Assembly: GCF_900111745.1 (NCBI RefSeq)
Contig: NZ_FOIJ01000002.1
Coordinates: forward strand, 859,980 to 923,979
Origin: Stigmatella erecta
GTDB taxonomy: Bacteria > Myxococcota > Myxococcia > Myxococcales > Myxococcaceae
Direction: 5' to 3'
DNA: 64,000 bases
This document shows, piece after piece, positions 52,732 through 61,209 of the stretch (within the stretch, counting starts at the first letter, position 1; every line of letters begins with the position of its first letter). The notes beneath the pieces were generated by a model, which was not told the origin of the DNA, ran no database searches, and saw nothing but the letters and a program-made list of their open reading frames with translations. Made by a program: the position numbers and the translations under genes.

Positions 52732-53729
52732 GTCCCCACCCGGCCCGCGGCCCTGCGCACCTTGTTCTCGGTGAACAGCTCGCTCATCACTTCCTCGAGC
52801 GGCGCGTTCTCCACCGTCAGGTCCGTCACCGGCAAGCCCGCGAGCGCCCGGCTGATGGTGGCGCTCACGGCCTCCGGGGGCACCTGGAGCACCGCCGAGG
52901 TGGGCTCGTGCGACACCACCCGCCCCAGCCCCTCCAGGCGCGCGGCCTCCACGGGCTGGGCCAGCCGGAACATCACCCGCTTCTCCGGCCGCACCCGCTG
53001 CACCAGCGCGTCCAGCCCCCCGTCATACGAGAGCAGCCCCTTGTCGATGACGATGACGCGCGGGCACAGCGCCGCCACATCGTCCATGTAGTGGCTGGTG
53101 AGGATGAGCGTGGCGCCGTACCGCTCGTTGTAGGACTTGATGAAGGCGCGCATGGTGGCCTGCATCGACACGTCCAGACCGATGGTGGGCTCGTCCAGGA
53201 AGAGCACCTGCGGCCGGTGGATGAGGGCCGCGGCCAGCTCGCACTTCATCCGCTCGCCCAGGGACAGCTGCCGGGTGGGCTTGTGGATGAGGTCCTCCAG
53301 CTCCAGCAGGCCCACCAGCTCATCCAGCGTCTGCTTGAACTGCGCGGGCGGCACGTCGTAGATGGCCCGGTTGAGTTCGAACGTCTCCGAAGGCGGCAAG
53401 TCCCACAGGAGCTGCTGCTTCTGCCCCATGACGAGCATGATTTTCTTGAGAAACGCGGCCTCCCGGTGGCGGGGCACATGGCCATCCACCGACACCTCCC
53501 CCTCGGAGGGGTGGAGCAGTCCGGAGAGCACCTTGAGCGTCGTCGTCTTGCCGGCGCCGTTGGGTCCCAGGAACCCCACCCGCTCCCCGGGCCGGATGTC
53601 GAAGGAGATGCCATCGACGGCCTTCACGGCGGTGTACTCCCGGTGGACGAGCGAGCGGAAGGCTGCCTTGAGGCCAGGCGGGCGCTTGTGGACCTTGTAA
53701 TGCTTGCGCAAGCCGCGAACGGAGATCAT
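52728..53729 (-). CDS. ABC transporter ATP-binding protein
   Basis: A 333-residue ATPase driving the exporter. Walker A GPNGAGKTTT, Q-loop LVMGQKQQL, signature LSLGERMK, Walker B VLFLDEPTIGLD, H-loop SHYMDD. It has the longer C-terminal domain of this exporter group (DUF4162-like, with FRLAQPVEAARLEGL). First gene of a three-gene operon; only 62 bases separate it from the divergent methyltransferase gene. Confidence 0.92.
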   Translation of the reverse strand: MISVRGLRKHYKVHKRPPGLKAAFRSLVHREYTAVKAVDGISFDIRPGERVGFLGPNGAGKTTTLKVLSGLLHPSEGEVSVDGHVPRHREAAFLKKIMLVMGQKQQLLWDLPPSETFELNRAIYDVPPAQFKQTLDELVGLLELEDLIHKPTRQLSLGERMKCELAAALIHRPQVLFLDEPTIGLDVSMQATMRAFIKSYNERYGATLILTSHYMDDVAALCPRVIVIDKGLLSYDGGLDALVQRVRPEKRVMFRLAQPVEAARLEGLGRVVSHEPTSAVLQVPPEAVSATISRALAGLPVTDLTVENAPLEEVMSELFTENKVRRAAGRVGT

Positions 53730-53791
53730 GAGGGACGGGATTTAACGCGGTCGCCCCGTGGGTGCGACCCTTCCAATGGGGTTCAGTGACG

Positions 53792-54961
53792 ATGAGCGAG
53801 GCGTATAGCAGGGATCTGGAGCGCTGGATTCCGCGGCTCATCGCCGTCTGGCGGCAGGCCCGGCGCAAGGGGGATGGGCCCGAGACGCGTCTCACCCCTC
53901 AAGAAGTGAAAGAGGTGGGGGCCGGGGTGAAGCAGCTGTCGCTCGGGCTCACCCGGGAGCGGCAGCTCGCGGGGGCCAAGTACATGGACGACCCGCGGCT
54001 CCTGGGCGCCTACCTGCTCTTCTACTGGCCCGTCTCCTACGCCCAGGCGCGCCAGGCGCTCGGGGAGCTGCCCAACCGCCCCCGGCAGGTGCTGGACCTG
54101 GGCAGCGGCCCGGGCCCCCTGGCCTTCGCCGCCATGGACGCGGGCGCCAAGGAGGTGACGGCGGCGGACCGGAGCAAGCCCGCCCTGGCCCTGGCGCGCG
54201 CGCTGGCCACGGAGGCCGGGGAGGCGCTCGCCACGCGGGAGTGGGATCCGACGCGCAAGGCCCCCCTGCCCGAGGGCGCGTACGATCTCATCACCATGGG
54301 CCACGTGCTCAACGAGCTGTACGGGACGGGGGATGGCGCCATTGCCCCCCGGGCCGCTCTGCTGGAGCAGGTGCTGGCGCAGGTGAAGAAGGGCGGCAGC
54401 CTGCTGGTGCTGGAGCCCGCGCTGCGGGAGACCTCCCGCGCCCTGCTGAAGGTCCGCGACGTGCTGGTGGGCAAGGGCTACGCGGTGCGGGCCCCGTGCC
54501 TCTTCCGGGGCAACTGCCCGGCGCTGGTGAAGGAGAGCGACTGGTGCCACGCGGAGCGGCCCTGGCCCATGCCCCGCGTGGTGGAGGAGTTGGCGCGGGC
54601 GGCGGGGCTGCACAAGGAGTCCCTGAAGATGAGCTACCTGATGCTGGCGCCCGCGGGCGAGCCCTGGCCGGAGCCCACGCCCGGCAGGCTCTTCCGCATC
54701 GTCTCCGAGTCCCTGGAGGGCAAGGGGCGCCAGCGCTACATCGGCTGCGGCCCCGAGGGGCGCCTGGGGCTGGCGCTCCAGGAGAAGCACCGCACGGAGA
54801 AGAACGAGCGCTTCTTCAAGCTCCAGCGCGGGGACGTCCTCTCGGTGACGGAGACCGAGCCCAAGGGCGACGGGCTCGCGCTGGATGACCGCACGGAAGT
54901 GCGGGTGGTGGCCCCCGCCGGCAAGGGCGTCCCGCCGCCACCGGCCAAAGACACGCCCTGA
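53792..54961 (+). CDS. Rsm22-like SAM-dependent methyltransferase
   Basis: A 389-residue class I methyltransferase of the mitochondrial/bacterial Rsm22 family, linked to small ribosomal subunit assembly. SAM-binding motif VLDLGSGPGPLAFAAMDAG, then GHVLNELYG (family phrase) and LLVLEPALRETSRALLKVRD. Cys residues in CLFRGNCPALV and DWCHAERPW match the Fe-S-binding cysteines described in this family. The C-terminal part has an OB-like segment. ATG 53792 chosen; 53762 adds 10 residues. Confidence 0.85.
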   Translation: MSEAYSRDLERWIPRLIAVWRQARRKGDGPETRLTPQEVKEVGAGVKQLSLGLTRERQLAGAKYMDDPRLLGAYLLFYWPVSYAQARQALGELPNRPRQVLDLGSGPGPLAFAAMDAGAKEVTAADRSKPALALARALATEAGEALATREWDPTRKAPLPEGAYDLITMGHVLNELYGTGDGAIAPRAALLEQVLAQVKKGGSLLVLEPALRETSRALLKVRDVLVGKGYAVRAPCLFRGNCPALVKESDWCHAERPWPMPRVVEELARAAGLHKESLKMSYLMLAPAGEPWPEPTPGRLFRIVSESLEGKGRQRYIGCGPEGRLGLALQEKHRTEKNERFFKLQRGDVLSVTETEPKGDGLALDDRTEVRVVAPAGKGVPPPPAKDTP

Positions 54962-54992
54962 GCCGGTCCCCCGGAAGACAAAGCCATATCTT

Positions 54993-55012
54993 TGGTCCGG
55001 GCTCCCGGACCA
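54993..55012 (+). terminator. Hairpin after the methyltransferase gene
   Basis: TGGTCCGGG (54993-55001) and CCCGGACCA (55004-55012) are a perfect inverted repeat with only CT between, so the real loop takes in the closing pair. It lies 31 bases past the stop and just before the next gene. Confidence 0.5.
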
Positions 55013-55047
55013 GACTGCATGACTCCTCGTCCTCCCCTCGGGTCGTC

Positions 55048-55980
55048 ATGCCTGCCCTCTCCCGGATCCTGTTGTTGGCCGCCTTCGTGGTGCCGCTGGC
55101 AGCCTCTGCGCAGATGCTGCAGCACCAGCCGCCGCCCCAGCACCGCCTCATTCACCGGACCACCTTCGCGCTGCGGCACAACCCGCTCGGCGTCCTGCTC
55201 GACAGCAGGGTGTCCTACCGGTACCGGCTCTACGAGAGCGAGTCGCTGGCCCTCCGGGACAACTTCCTGGGCTTGGGCGTGGCCCCCACGCTGAGCCCGG
55301 CGTTCGTGCGTGTGGGCCCCTATGCCGAGTTCAGCCCCCTCTCCCTCTTCAACGTCTGGGCGGCCCTGCAATACGTCCAATACTTCGGCAACTTCGATCA
55401 GCTGCAGGGGTTCCCGGGGGCACCGTCGGACTTCAGCGACAGCGCCATCAAGGACAGCACGGACAACCGGTTCTCGGCCCACGGCTGGGAACTGACCCTC
55501 GGGGCCACGTTCCAGGCCAAGGTGTCGAGCCTGCTCGTCCGCAGCCAGGCGCGGCTCGTGCGGGGAGACCTCAACCTGCGGCCGGGCGACCGGATCTACT
55601 ACGACCAGCTCTACGATGTGGGGGCGCCCAACGAGGGCTGGTTCGCCACCAACGATCTCGACGTGCTGTACCAGGGCGCCGGCAACAAACTGCTCGCGGG
55701 CGCGCGCTACACCGCCACGGTCCCCTTTTACGATGAGGCCAAGCACTTCGATCCGGCCAATCCCGCCACGGAGGTGAGCAATGCCTCGCAGCGCGTGGGC
55801 CCCTTCGTGGCCTACACGTTCAAGGCCGAGGATGGGGCGCTCTTCAACACGCCCACCGTCTTCGTCCTCGTCCAGTGGTGGCTCCAGCACCGGTTCCGCA
55901 CGGGCGAGGATACCTCCGCGGCGCTGCCCCTGATCGGCGTGGGCTTCCAAACGACGGGCGACTTTTTGCCGGTCCACTGA
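55048..55980 (+). CDS. Probable outer-membrane beta-barrel protein, unknown
   Basis: A 310-residue exported protein with signal peptide MPALSRILLLAAFVVPLAASA. The mature chain has alternating polar/hydrophobic strands and ends in an aromatic/His residue near FQTTGDFLPVH. Strand-like phrases SRVSYRYRLYESESLALR, YAEFSPLSLFNVWAALQYVQYF and VGPFVAYTFK suggest 10-12 beta strands. No family recognised. The last-residue Phe signal of many barrels is not present, so a barrel is inferred, not certain. Confidence 0.62.
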   Translation: MPALSRILLLAAFVVPLAASAQMLQHQPPPQHRLIHRTTFALRHNPLGVLLDSRVSYRYRLYESESLALRDNFLGLGVAPTLSPAFVRVGPYAEFSPLSLFNVWAALQYVQYFGNFDQLQGFPGAPSDFSDSAIKDSTDNRFSAHGWELTLGATFQAKVSSLLVRSQARLVRGDLNLRPGDRIYYDQLYDVGAPNEGWFATNDLDVLYQGAGNKLLAGARYTATVPFYDEAKHFDPANPATEVSNASQRVGPFVAYTFKAEDGALFNTPTVFVLVQWWLQHRFRTGEDTSAALPLIGVGFQTTGDFLPVH

Positions 55981-56028
55981 GCCAAGCGCCCCGGTCGCCC
56001 AGGGCGCACGGCCACTCATGCGGGGCCG

Positions 56029-56045
56029 AGGAGGGCGCGCCTCCT
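56029..56045. terminator. Small hairpin between convergent genes
   Basis: AGGAGG (56029-56034) and CCTCCT (56040-56045) pair around five bases (GCGCG), just between two convergent genes. A weak terminator candidate. Confidence 0.3.
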
Positions 56046-56047
56046 GC

Positions 56048-57424
56048 CTACCTCTCCGCTCTCGCGCTCAGCGCGGTCATGGCGGCCTCCAGCCGCTCGA
56101 CGCTGCGCTGGAGGTCCGTCACCTGCGACTTGAGCGCATCCACCTCCGCGCTCTTCGCGTTCAACTCCTGAGTGCGGCGCTCCAGCGCCTGGATGGCCAC
56201 CATGTTCACGCCGTCGATGTCGAGCATGCCGATGCTCTTGTCATCCATGCCCAGACCGAAGGCCGCGCGAAAGTCCTGGGCCACCGGGCCCACGTGCCGC
56301 ACGCCCGCTGCCTCGGTCTTGTAGCGCCAACTCTCCACCGTCATCCCGGCCACCTTCGCCAGCACCTCCTCCGCATTCACCCGGCGGAAGTCCTCCTTGG
56401 TGTCGCGGTCCGAGGTACACGAGAAAACGCCGGAGCCCGCGGGCAGGTCGCACCCCGTGCTCAGATTGCTCTGGGTGCGCAGCCGCACCCCACCCGCCGC
56501 ACGCACCATGAACTGGTTGGAGGCGGAGTTCGTCGCGGAGGTGGTCCCGGTCGTGGATTGGTCCCCCCAGATGAACGAACCGGTGAAGCCCCCCGAGCTC
56601 ACCCGGTAGCCCAACGCCGTGGAGTAATCCGCGTTCGCCGTGGTGCGATACCCCAGCGCCACGGCCCCCTGCCCGCTGGCCACGTTGGTGTAGCCCATCG
56701 ACACGGAGCCGAAACCACTCGCGGTGGTCGAGGCGCCCGTGGCGATCGACGCCGTCCCGGTGGCCTTGTTGGCGGAGCCCAGGCAAACCGAGACCGTGCC
56801 GGTGGCCTCGCACAGGTCACCGTGCGCGAAAGCGCCGTACGCGCTGGCCACCGTCAGGTTCCCTCCCGCCCAGGAGAAATCGCCGATGTTGGCATCATCC
56901 CATTGCGTCTCGGCGTAGCCCGCGCGGAAGGCGGCCTTGCCGGGGTACCACATCATCCGGTACCCCTTTCCCGAGAAGGGGATGGTTCCGAAGTCCATCT
57001 CTCCGTGCGCCAGCAGGCCGCCCGCCGAATCCACCGTGAAGAGCGGGATCCCGTCCCAAGCCGGTTCGGAGTCCCCCCCCGTGGTGTTTCGGACGCGCAG
57101 CAGCGGCGTCAATGAGGCCGTTGGGGTCTTCGCCTCGAGAAACACCTCGGTGCCCGCGGTCAGCCGGCCCGTCACCGTGCCCGTCCCCGCCACCGCGAAC
57201 GATGCGTCCTGCGGCTCCGTCCCATTCCGGATGGCGTTGAGCCTGGGATCATTCCCCTCCACGGCCGTGCCCGGACCGTCGCCGTAGACGACACGGATCG
57301 CCTCGCCGTCCAGCGCCAGGCCCGTGCTCACCTCCACGGGCCTCTGGGGGCTTTCGGAACCACAGCCGCTGGTCACCACTCCGGTGATACAACCCAATAC
57401 GACCCCTGCGCCTCGAAAAAACAT
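56048..57424 (-). CDS. Lipoprotein with YadA-like head and S74 intramolecular chaperone
   Basis: A 458-residue surface protein. Signal peptide with lipobox VTSGC. The middle has YadA-like head repeats: GSANKATGTASIATGASTT, ASGFGSVSMGYTNVASGQ, GAVALGYRTTANADYSTALGY, the GxxAxAxGxx pattern of trimeric adhesins. The C-terminal domain is a peptidase S74/endosialidase-type chaperone with SDRDTKEDFRRV (Ser plus Lys/Asp self-cleavage site) and HVGPVAQDF, followed by a coiled coil that ends the protein. S74 domains guide trimer assembly and then cut themselves off. Start at 57424 has GGGAG 7 bases upstream. No phage gene is nearby. Confidence 0.83.
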   Translation of the reverse strand: MFFRGAGVVLGCITGVVTSGCGSESPQRPVEVSTGLALDGEAIRVVYGDGPGTAVEGNDPRLNAIRNGTEPQDASFAVAGTGTVTGRLTAGTEVFLEAKTPTASLTPLLRVRNTTGGDSEPAWDGIPLFTVDSAGGLLAHGEMDFGTIPFSGKGYRMMWYPGKAAFRAGYAETQWDDANIGDFSWAGGNLTVASAYGAFAHGDLCEATGTVSVCLGSANKATGTASIATGASTTASGFGSVSMGYTNVASGQGAVALGYRTTANADYSTALGYRVSSGGFTGSFIWGDQSTTGTTSATNSASNQFMVRAAGGVRLRTQSNLSTGCDLPAGSGVFSCTSDRDTKEDFRRVNAEEVLAKVAGMTVESWRYKTEAAGVRHVGPVAQDFRAAFGLGMDDKSIGMLDIDGVNMVAIQALERRTQELNAKSAEVDALKSQVTDLQRSVERLEAAMTALSARAER

Positions 57425-57698
57425 GTTGTGAGCTCCCGATGGAGGACGGCGCACACTGACAAATCACCGGTCCAGAGTAAAACCGGGGCAAGCCCGGCCC
57501 GCGAGGGGGGAGCCTCAGCCCCAGCTCCGTTTGATGCGAAGCGCGATGAAAAATCTCACCTTCCCTGTGTGAAGCGCATCACGGCGCTGAAACGGCCCGG
57601 GAAGCAACATGGCTCTCGACTGGGCGCCAGAGGGTGATCCTCGGTGGGCAGCTACTTCCCAGGCAGCAACACCCCTTTGGACATGAGTCGAGGACAGC

Positions 57699-58805
57699 AT
57701 GCTGAACGATTGGCAGACCTCTTTTTGCATTTCGAATACCGTGAATGCGCTGTTCGGGTATGTGGCACCAGCAATGGGGGCGCCCGAGATTTCGCAACTC
57801 CTTGCGGCGCTGATCGACAAGACCTTGAACGATCCGGACAACATCACCCAGATCGGCGCATGGACCCGGGCCTGGGGCCCCTGCGTGTGGCAGAACACGG
57901 GCAGCAACACGGCCGACAACTCCATGTTCGTCGCCGTCAATGCGGACAAGACCCAATACATTGCCGCGGTCGCCGCGACCGGGCTCCATTCCACTTTTGA
58001 CCAGCAAACCGAAGACATCCAGGTGGCCCATGTCACCTGGCCGTCATTCAGTCCTGCGCACGGGGACAGCACGTTTATCGCCAAGGGGACGTCGATTGGC
58101 CTGACGAACCTTTTGAACATGGTATCGAATGGCCAAAGCTTGGCCCAGTTCCTGAGCACCGTGGCGAACAAGAACGCAACGCTGATCCTGACGGGCCACA
58201 GCCTTGGCGGCGCCTTGGTGATGCCACTGTCCCTCTACCTCTTCACCCAATCAGGACTGAGCCAGAGCAGCTGGGCGAACGTCTACGTCTACCCGACCGC
58301 GGCCCCGACCCCGGGCAGCGCCGCTTTCAATGGACTCTTCTCGGCCACCTTCCCGCCGAACCCGGCGAAGGGGACGGGTACCAATGTCTGGAACCAGGTG
58401 ATCTGGAACTTCATCGACGTCGTCCCGCACGCTTGGACTCTGAAAGCGGACACCCACGGGACCTCGATCCCCTATCTCGGCCAGATCACCTCCATCTACG
58501 GTAACCCTGATATTTCATCGGTCGACAACGCCGTGACGCTCGCCGCGGCCAAGGTGGCTGCTGCCAACCGCTCTGCTCCCGGCTATGTCTTCAATCAGAA
58601 CAACAGCGTCTTCAATGAAGGAGGTGCGCCCACGTTCCCGGTGACCGACTGGGACACCTTCATGCGGCAGGCCCTCTACCAGCACACGGCGCAGTACGGG
58701 CTCTCCCTCGGGACGGCGAACTTCAACGTCGCACAGCCTGGGTTGATGAGGGCATCCCCCGAGCAGATGGCCGCCGCCCTGCCCCTCCTGTCGCAGGCCA
58801 CTTGA
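57699..58805 (+). CDS. Class 3-type lipase family protein
   Basis: A 368-residue lipase-like protein. Ser is in GHSLGG (ILTGHSLGGALVMPLSLYLF), and a His in VPHAWTL with an Asp in the same fold may complete the triad. No signal peptide is seen; it begins MLNDWQTSFCISNTVNALF. Codon use is less G/C-biased at third positions than its neighbours, which suggests recent arrival. It lies 273 bases from the divergent YadA-head gene; that gap has no feature I can support. A transposase scrap lies 15 bases downstream. Confidence 0.75.
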   Translation: MLNDWQTSFCISNTVNALFGYVAPAMGAPEISQLLAALIDKTLNDPDNITQIGAWTRAWGPCVWQNTGSNTADNSMFVAVNADKTQYIAAVAATGLHSTFDQQTEDIQVAHVTWPSFSPAHGDSTFIAKGTSIGLTNLLNMVSNGQSLAQFLSTVANKNATLILTGHSLGGALVMPLSLYLFTQSGLSQSSWANVYVYPTAAPTPGSAAFNGLFSATFPPNPAKGTGTNVWNQVIWNFIDVVPHAWTLKADTHGTSIPYLGQITSIYGNPDISSVDNAVTLAAAKVAAANRSAPGYVFNQNNSVFNEGGAPTFPVTDWDTFMRQALYQHTAQYGLSLGTANFNVAQPGLMRASPEQMAAALPLLSQAT

Positions 58806-58820
58806 AGGCCCACGCAACGG

Positions 58821-58895
58821 GTCGACGCGCATGTGGGGCAGCAGCGCGTGGCCTGGCTGATGCGCGAGGCAGGGCTTCAATCCTTCCTATCCTGA
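58821..58895 (+). pseudogene. Remnant of IS3-type transposase (OrfB)
   Basis: In one frame this 75-base stretch reads VDAHVGQQRVAWLMREAGLQ before running to a stop at 58895. VxxxRVAxLMREAGL is a well-known line in IS3-family OrfB proteins (GRKRVARLMRQAGL). No ends, inverted repeats or OrfA are left. It is too short for certainty, but it fits the different base use of the genes on both sides. Confidence 0.45.
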
Positions 58896-58907
58896 TGCCC
58901 CGGACGG

Positions 58908-58913
58908 TATAAC
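58908..58913 (+). promoter_or_regulatory. Possible -10 element before the OleD-like gene
   Basis: TATAAC at 58908-58913 lies 47 bases before the start at 58955 in an AT-rich pocket (TATAACTTTTCGTTAGA). No good -35 is present at 16-18 bases upstream. A tentative call only. Confidence 0.25.
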
Positions 58914-58954
58914 TTTTCGTTAGACATTCTGGGTCACTTCGAAAGGAAGCAATC

Positions 58955-59971
58955 GTGAAGGCACTTGTCACGGGGGGGGGAGGGTTCTTGGGCCGCCGCA
59001 TCGTTGAGCTCTTGCTGGGGCGCGGAGAGAGCGTGCGTTTCATGGCGCGCGGCAAATATCCCCAAGTCGTGGCACTGGGCGCGGAAGGATTTCAGGGGGA
59101 TCTGCGAGACCCTGACGCCGTGCGCAAGGCGGTTGACGGTGTGGACGTGGTCTACCACGTGGCCTCACTGGCCGGATATTGGGGCCACGAAGAGACGTAC
59201 CGTGGCATCAACGTGGATGGAACACGGAACGTGCTCAACGCCATGCGCCAGTGCGGCGTGCGCCGCCTGATCTACACCAGCACCCCATCCGTGGTGGGCT
59301 ACGAGCGTGACGTGATCAACGGCCAACCCGGCATCCCATACCCCATGCGCCACAAGAGCCCGTACCCGCGCACCAAGGCCGTGGCCGAGCAGATGGTATG
59401 TGACGCCAATGGCAAGGACCTGGCCACCGTGTCACTTCGGCCGCACCTGATCATCGGTCCGGGCGACAACAACCTGTTGCCTCGGGTGGTCGAGCGGGCC
59501 CTGGCGGGCACCCTCGTCATGGTAGGCGACGGGACGAACAAGGTGGATTTCACTTACGTTGATAATGCGGCGTGGGCACACCTTGACGCGGCCGACGCGC
59601 TCAAGGACGAGAAGTCGCCTGCGGCGGGCCGCGCGTACTTCATCTCCAACAACGAGCCCGTGTTGCTATGGGACTGGCTGAACGGCTTGCTGGGGGCCGT
59701 GGGGTGCCCGCCAACCCGCCGCCGCATTTCATACCGCACGGCACGGGCCCTGGGCGGCCTGATGGAAACGGCGTGGACCCTGCTGCCACTCCCCGGCGAG
59801 CCACGGGTCACGCAATTCCTCGCTTCCGCGCTGGCACGCTCACACTGGTATGACATGGGCCCCGCGCAACGGGACTTCCATTACCAGGTCCGGGTTCCTC
59901 TCGCCGAGGGAACCCGTCACACCGCGGCCTGGCTTCGCAGCCACTTCAAGATAGAGAGCCCAGTCACTTGA
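58955..59971 (+). CDS. OleD-like NAD-dependent reductase/epimerase (3-beta-HSD family)
   Basis: A 338-residue extended SDR enzyme. Rossmann loop TGGGGFLG (residues 6-13), catalytic Ser in TSTPSVVG, Tyr137 and Lys141 in YPRTK, and VDFTYVDNAAWAHLDA further on. The closest type I can name is OleD, the 2-alkyl-3-ketoalkanoate reductase of long-chain olefin synthesis, or the broader 3-beta-hydroxysteroid dehydrogenase family. Its neighbour at 60075 is a KAS III enzyme, which supports a 3-keto-acyl substrate. An oleBC pair is not present, so a full olefin pathway is not encoded here. Confidence 0.78.
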   Translation: MKALVTGGGGFLGRRIVELLLGRGESVRFMARGKYPQVVALGAEGFQGDLRDPDAVRKAVDGVDVVYHVASLAGYWGHEETYRGINVDGTRNVLNAMRQCGVRRLIYTSTPSVVGYERDVINGQPGIPYPMRHKSPYPRTKAVAEQMVCDANGKDLATVSLRPHLIIGPGDNNLLPRVVERALAGTLVMVGDGTNKVDFTYVDNAAWAHLDAADALKDEKSPAAGRAYFISNNEPVLLWDWLNGLLGAVGCPPTRRRISYRTARALGGLMETAWTLLPLPGEPRVTQFLASALARSHWYDMGPAQRDFHYQVRVPLAEGTRHTAAWLRSHFKIESPVT

Positions 59972-60006
59972 GCCGCTGAAACTTTCCTTCCGTCGCACCG
60001 CCGGCG

Positions 60007-60036
60007 TTGCGCCGCCGATGACAGGCATGTTATTAT
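60007..60036 (+). promoter_or_regulatory. Sigma-70-type promoter before the KAS III gene
   Basis: TTGCGC (60007-60012) and TATTAT (60031-60036) are 18 bases apart in an unusually AT-rich patch. The -10 matches five of six consensus bases, the -35 three. It would start the KAS III pair separately from the reductase, with a leader of about 30 bases. Confidence 0.4.
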
Positions 60037-60074
60037 ATTGCACCCTGGCCGAAATATACTGACGAGGCGTGATG

Positions 60075-61205
60075 ATGCAGGCGCAGCAAGCCGCAGGACC
60101 CAAGCACCGGGGCAGCACGCGCCACGTTCTGGCCCCAGAGCACACCGCGTCCACCTACCGATCGCGAATTGAGAGCGTGGGAGCGTTCCTCCCAGAGCGG
60201 CGCGTGACGAGCCACGAGGTGATGGAGAAGCTGATCCATCGCCCGAAGAAGCTGGATCTCCAGCGTGTGACTGGCATTGTCGAGCGCCGGGTATGTGCGC
60301 CGCACGAGGACTCTTTTACCCTGGCCCGGCGCGCGGCGGAGGACTGCCTCAAGCACTCCTCGCACAAGGCCGAGGACTTGGAGATGCTGGTGTTCTGCGG
60401 CATCTCCCGTTTCGACGCTGGCATGATGTCCATGCGGTTCGCGCCGTCCATCAGCGCGCGGCTACGCGAGGCGCTGGGCGCGCGCAACGCCATGGTCATT
60501 GATGTCTCCAATGCCTGCGCTGGAATGATGAGCGGCTTGTTTGTCGTGGACGACTTCATCCGCCGGGGCGTGGTGCGCACGGCCATGGTGGTCAGTGGGG
60601 AGTACATCAGCAGCCTGGCCACCAACGCCCAGCAGACGCTGGACAGCCCCAAGCACCTGGAGTTCGCGTCGTTGACGGTGGGAGACGCGGGGGCCGCCTT
60701 CATTGCCGAGCGCGCCCCGGACGGAAGTCCGGGCATCCTGTCCACCGTGTTCAACACCTTCTCCGAGCACGTGGACCTCTGCACCGGAGGGCCGCATCCC
60801 ACCCGTCCCGGCGGCCGCATGCTCACGCGGTCCCGCGAGATCCACGACGCGGTCATCAAACACACGCCGGGCGTGATGAGCCGGGCGCTCGACCGGGCGG
60901 GGATTCAATGGGCGGACCTGGACCACATCATCATCCACCAGATCTCGGTGCGAACCATCAAGAAGTGCGCGGCGCACGCGGAGGCAAAGCTGGGGCCCAC
61001 CCAGGCGAATTGGGTTGTGACCTCGGATCTCTTTGGTAACACCGCGTCCACCACCCATTGGCTGGCGCTGCGGCAGTGTCTGGCGGAGGGACGGATCCAG
61101 AAGGGCGACCGCGTGATGCTGACGTCGCAAGCGTCAGGACTCGTCGTGGCCGCCGTGGTTTTCACCATCGACCAATTGAGAGAACGATACGGGAACGCGA
61201 ATTGA
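60075..61205 (+). CDS. KAS III-type condensing enzyme (OleA/FabH-like)
   Basis: A 376-residue thiolase-fold condensing enzyme. The triad is complete: Cys148 in DVSNACAGM, His288 in IIIHQIS, Asn322 in LFGNTAST. It joins acyl-CoA or acyl-ACP units to form 3-keto products. OleA and FabH are both near 340 residues; the extra N-terminal 30 are non-conserved. Start at 60075 follows GAGG by 7 bases; GTG 60069 and ATG 60072 are alternatives. The next gene begins 4 bases after its stop and codes for an inactive relative, so a heterodimer is likely (compare PqsC). Confidence 0.85.
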   Translation: MQAQQAAGPKHRGSTRHVLAPEHTASTYRSRIESVGAFLPERRVTSHEVMEKLIHRPKKLDLQRVTGIVERRVCAPHEDSFTLARRAAEDCLKHSSHKAEDLEMLVFCGISRFDAGMMSMRFAPSISARLREALGARNAMVIDVSNACAGMMSGLFVVDDFIRRGVVRTAMVVSGEYISSLATNAQQTLDSPKHLEFASLTVGDAGAAFIAERAPDGSPGILSTVFNTFSEHVDLCTGGPHPTRPGGRMLTRSREIHDAVIKHTPGVMSRALDRAGIQWADLDHIIIHQISVRTIKKCAAHAEAKLGPTQANWVVTSDLFGNTASTTHWLALRQCLAEGRIQKGDRVMLTSQASGLVVAAVVFTIDQLRERYGNAN

Positions 61206-61209
61206 ATCC

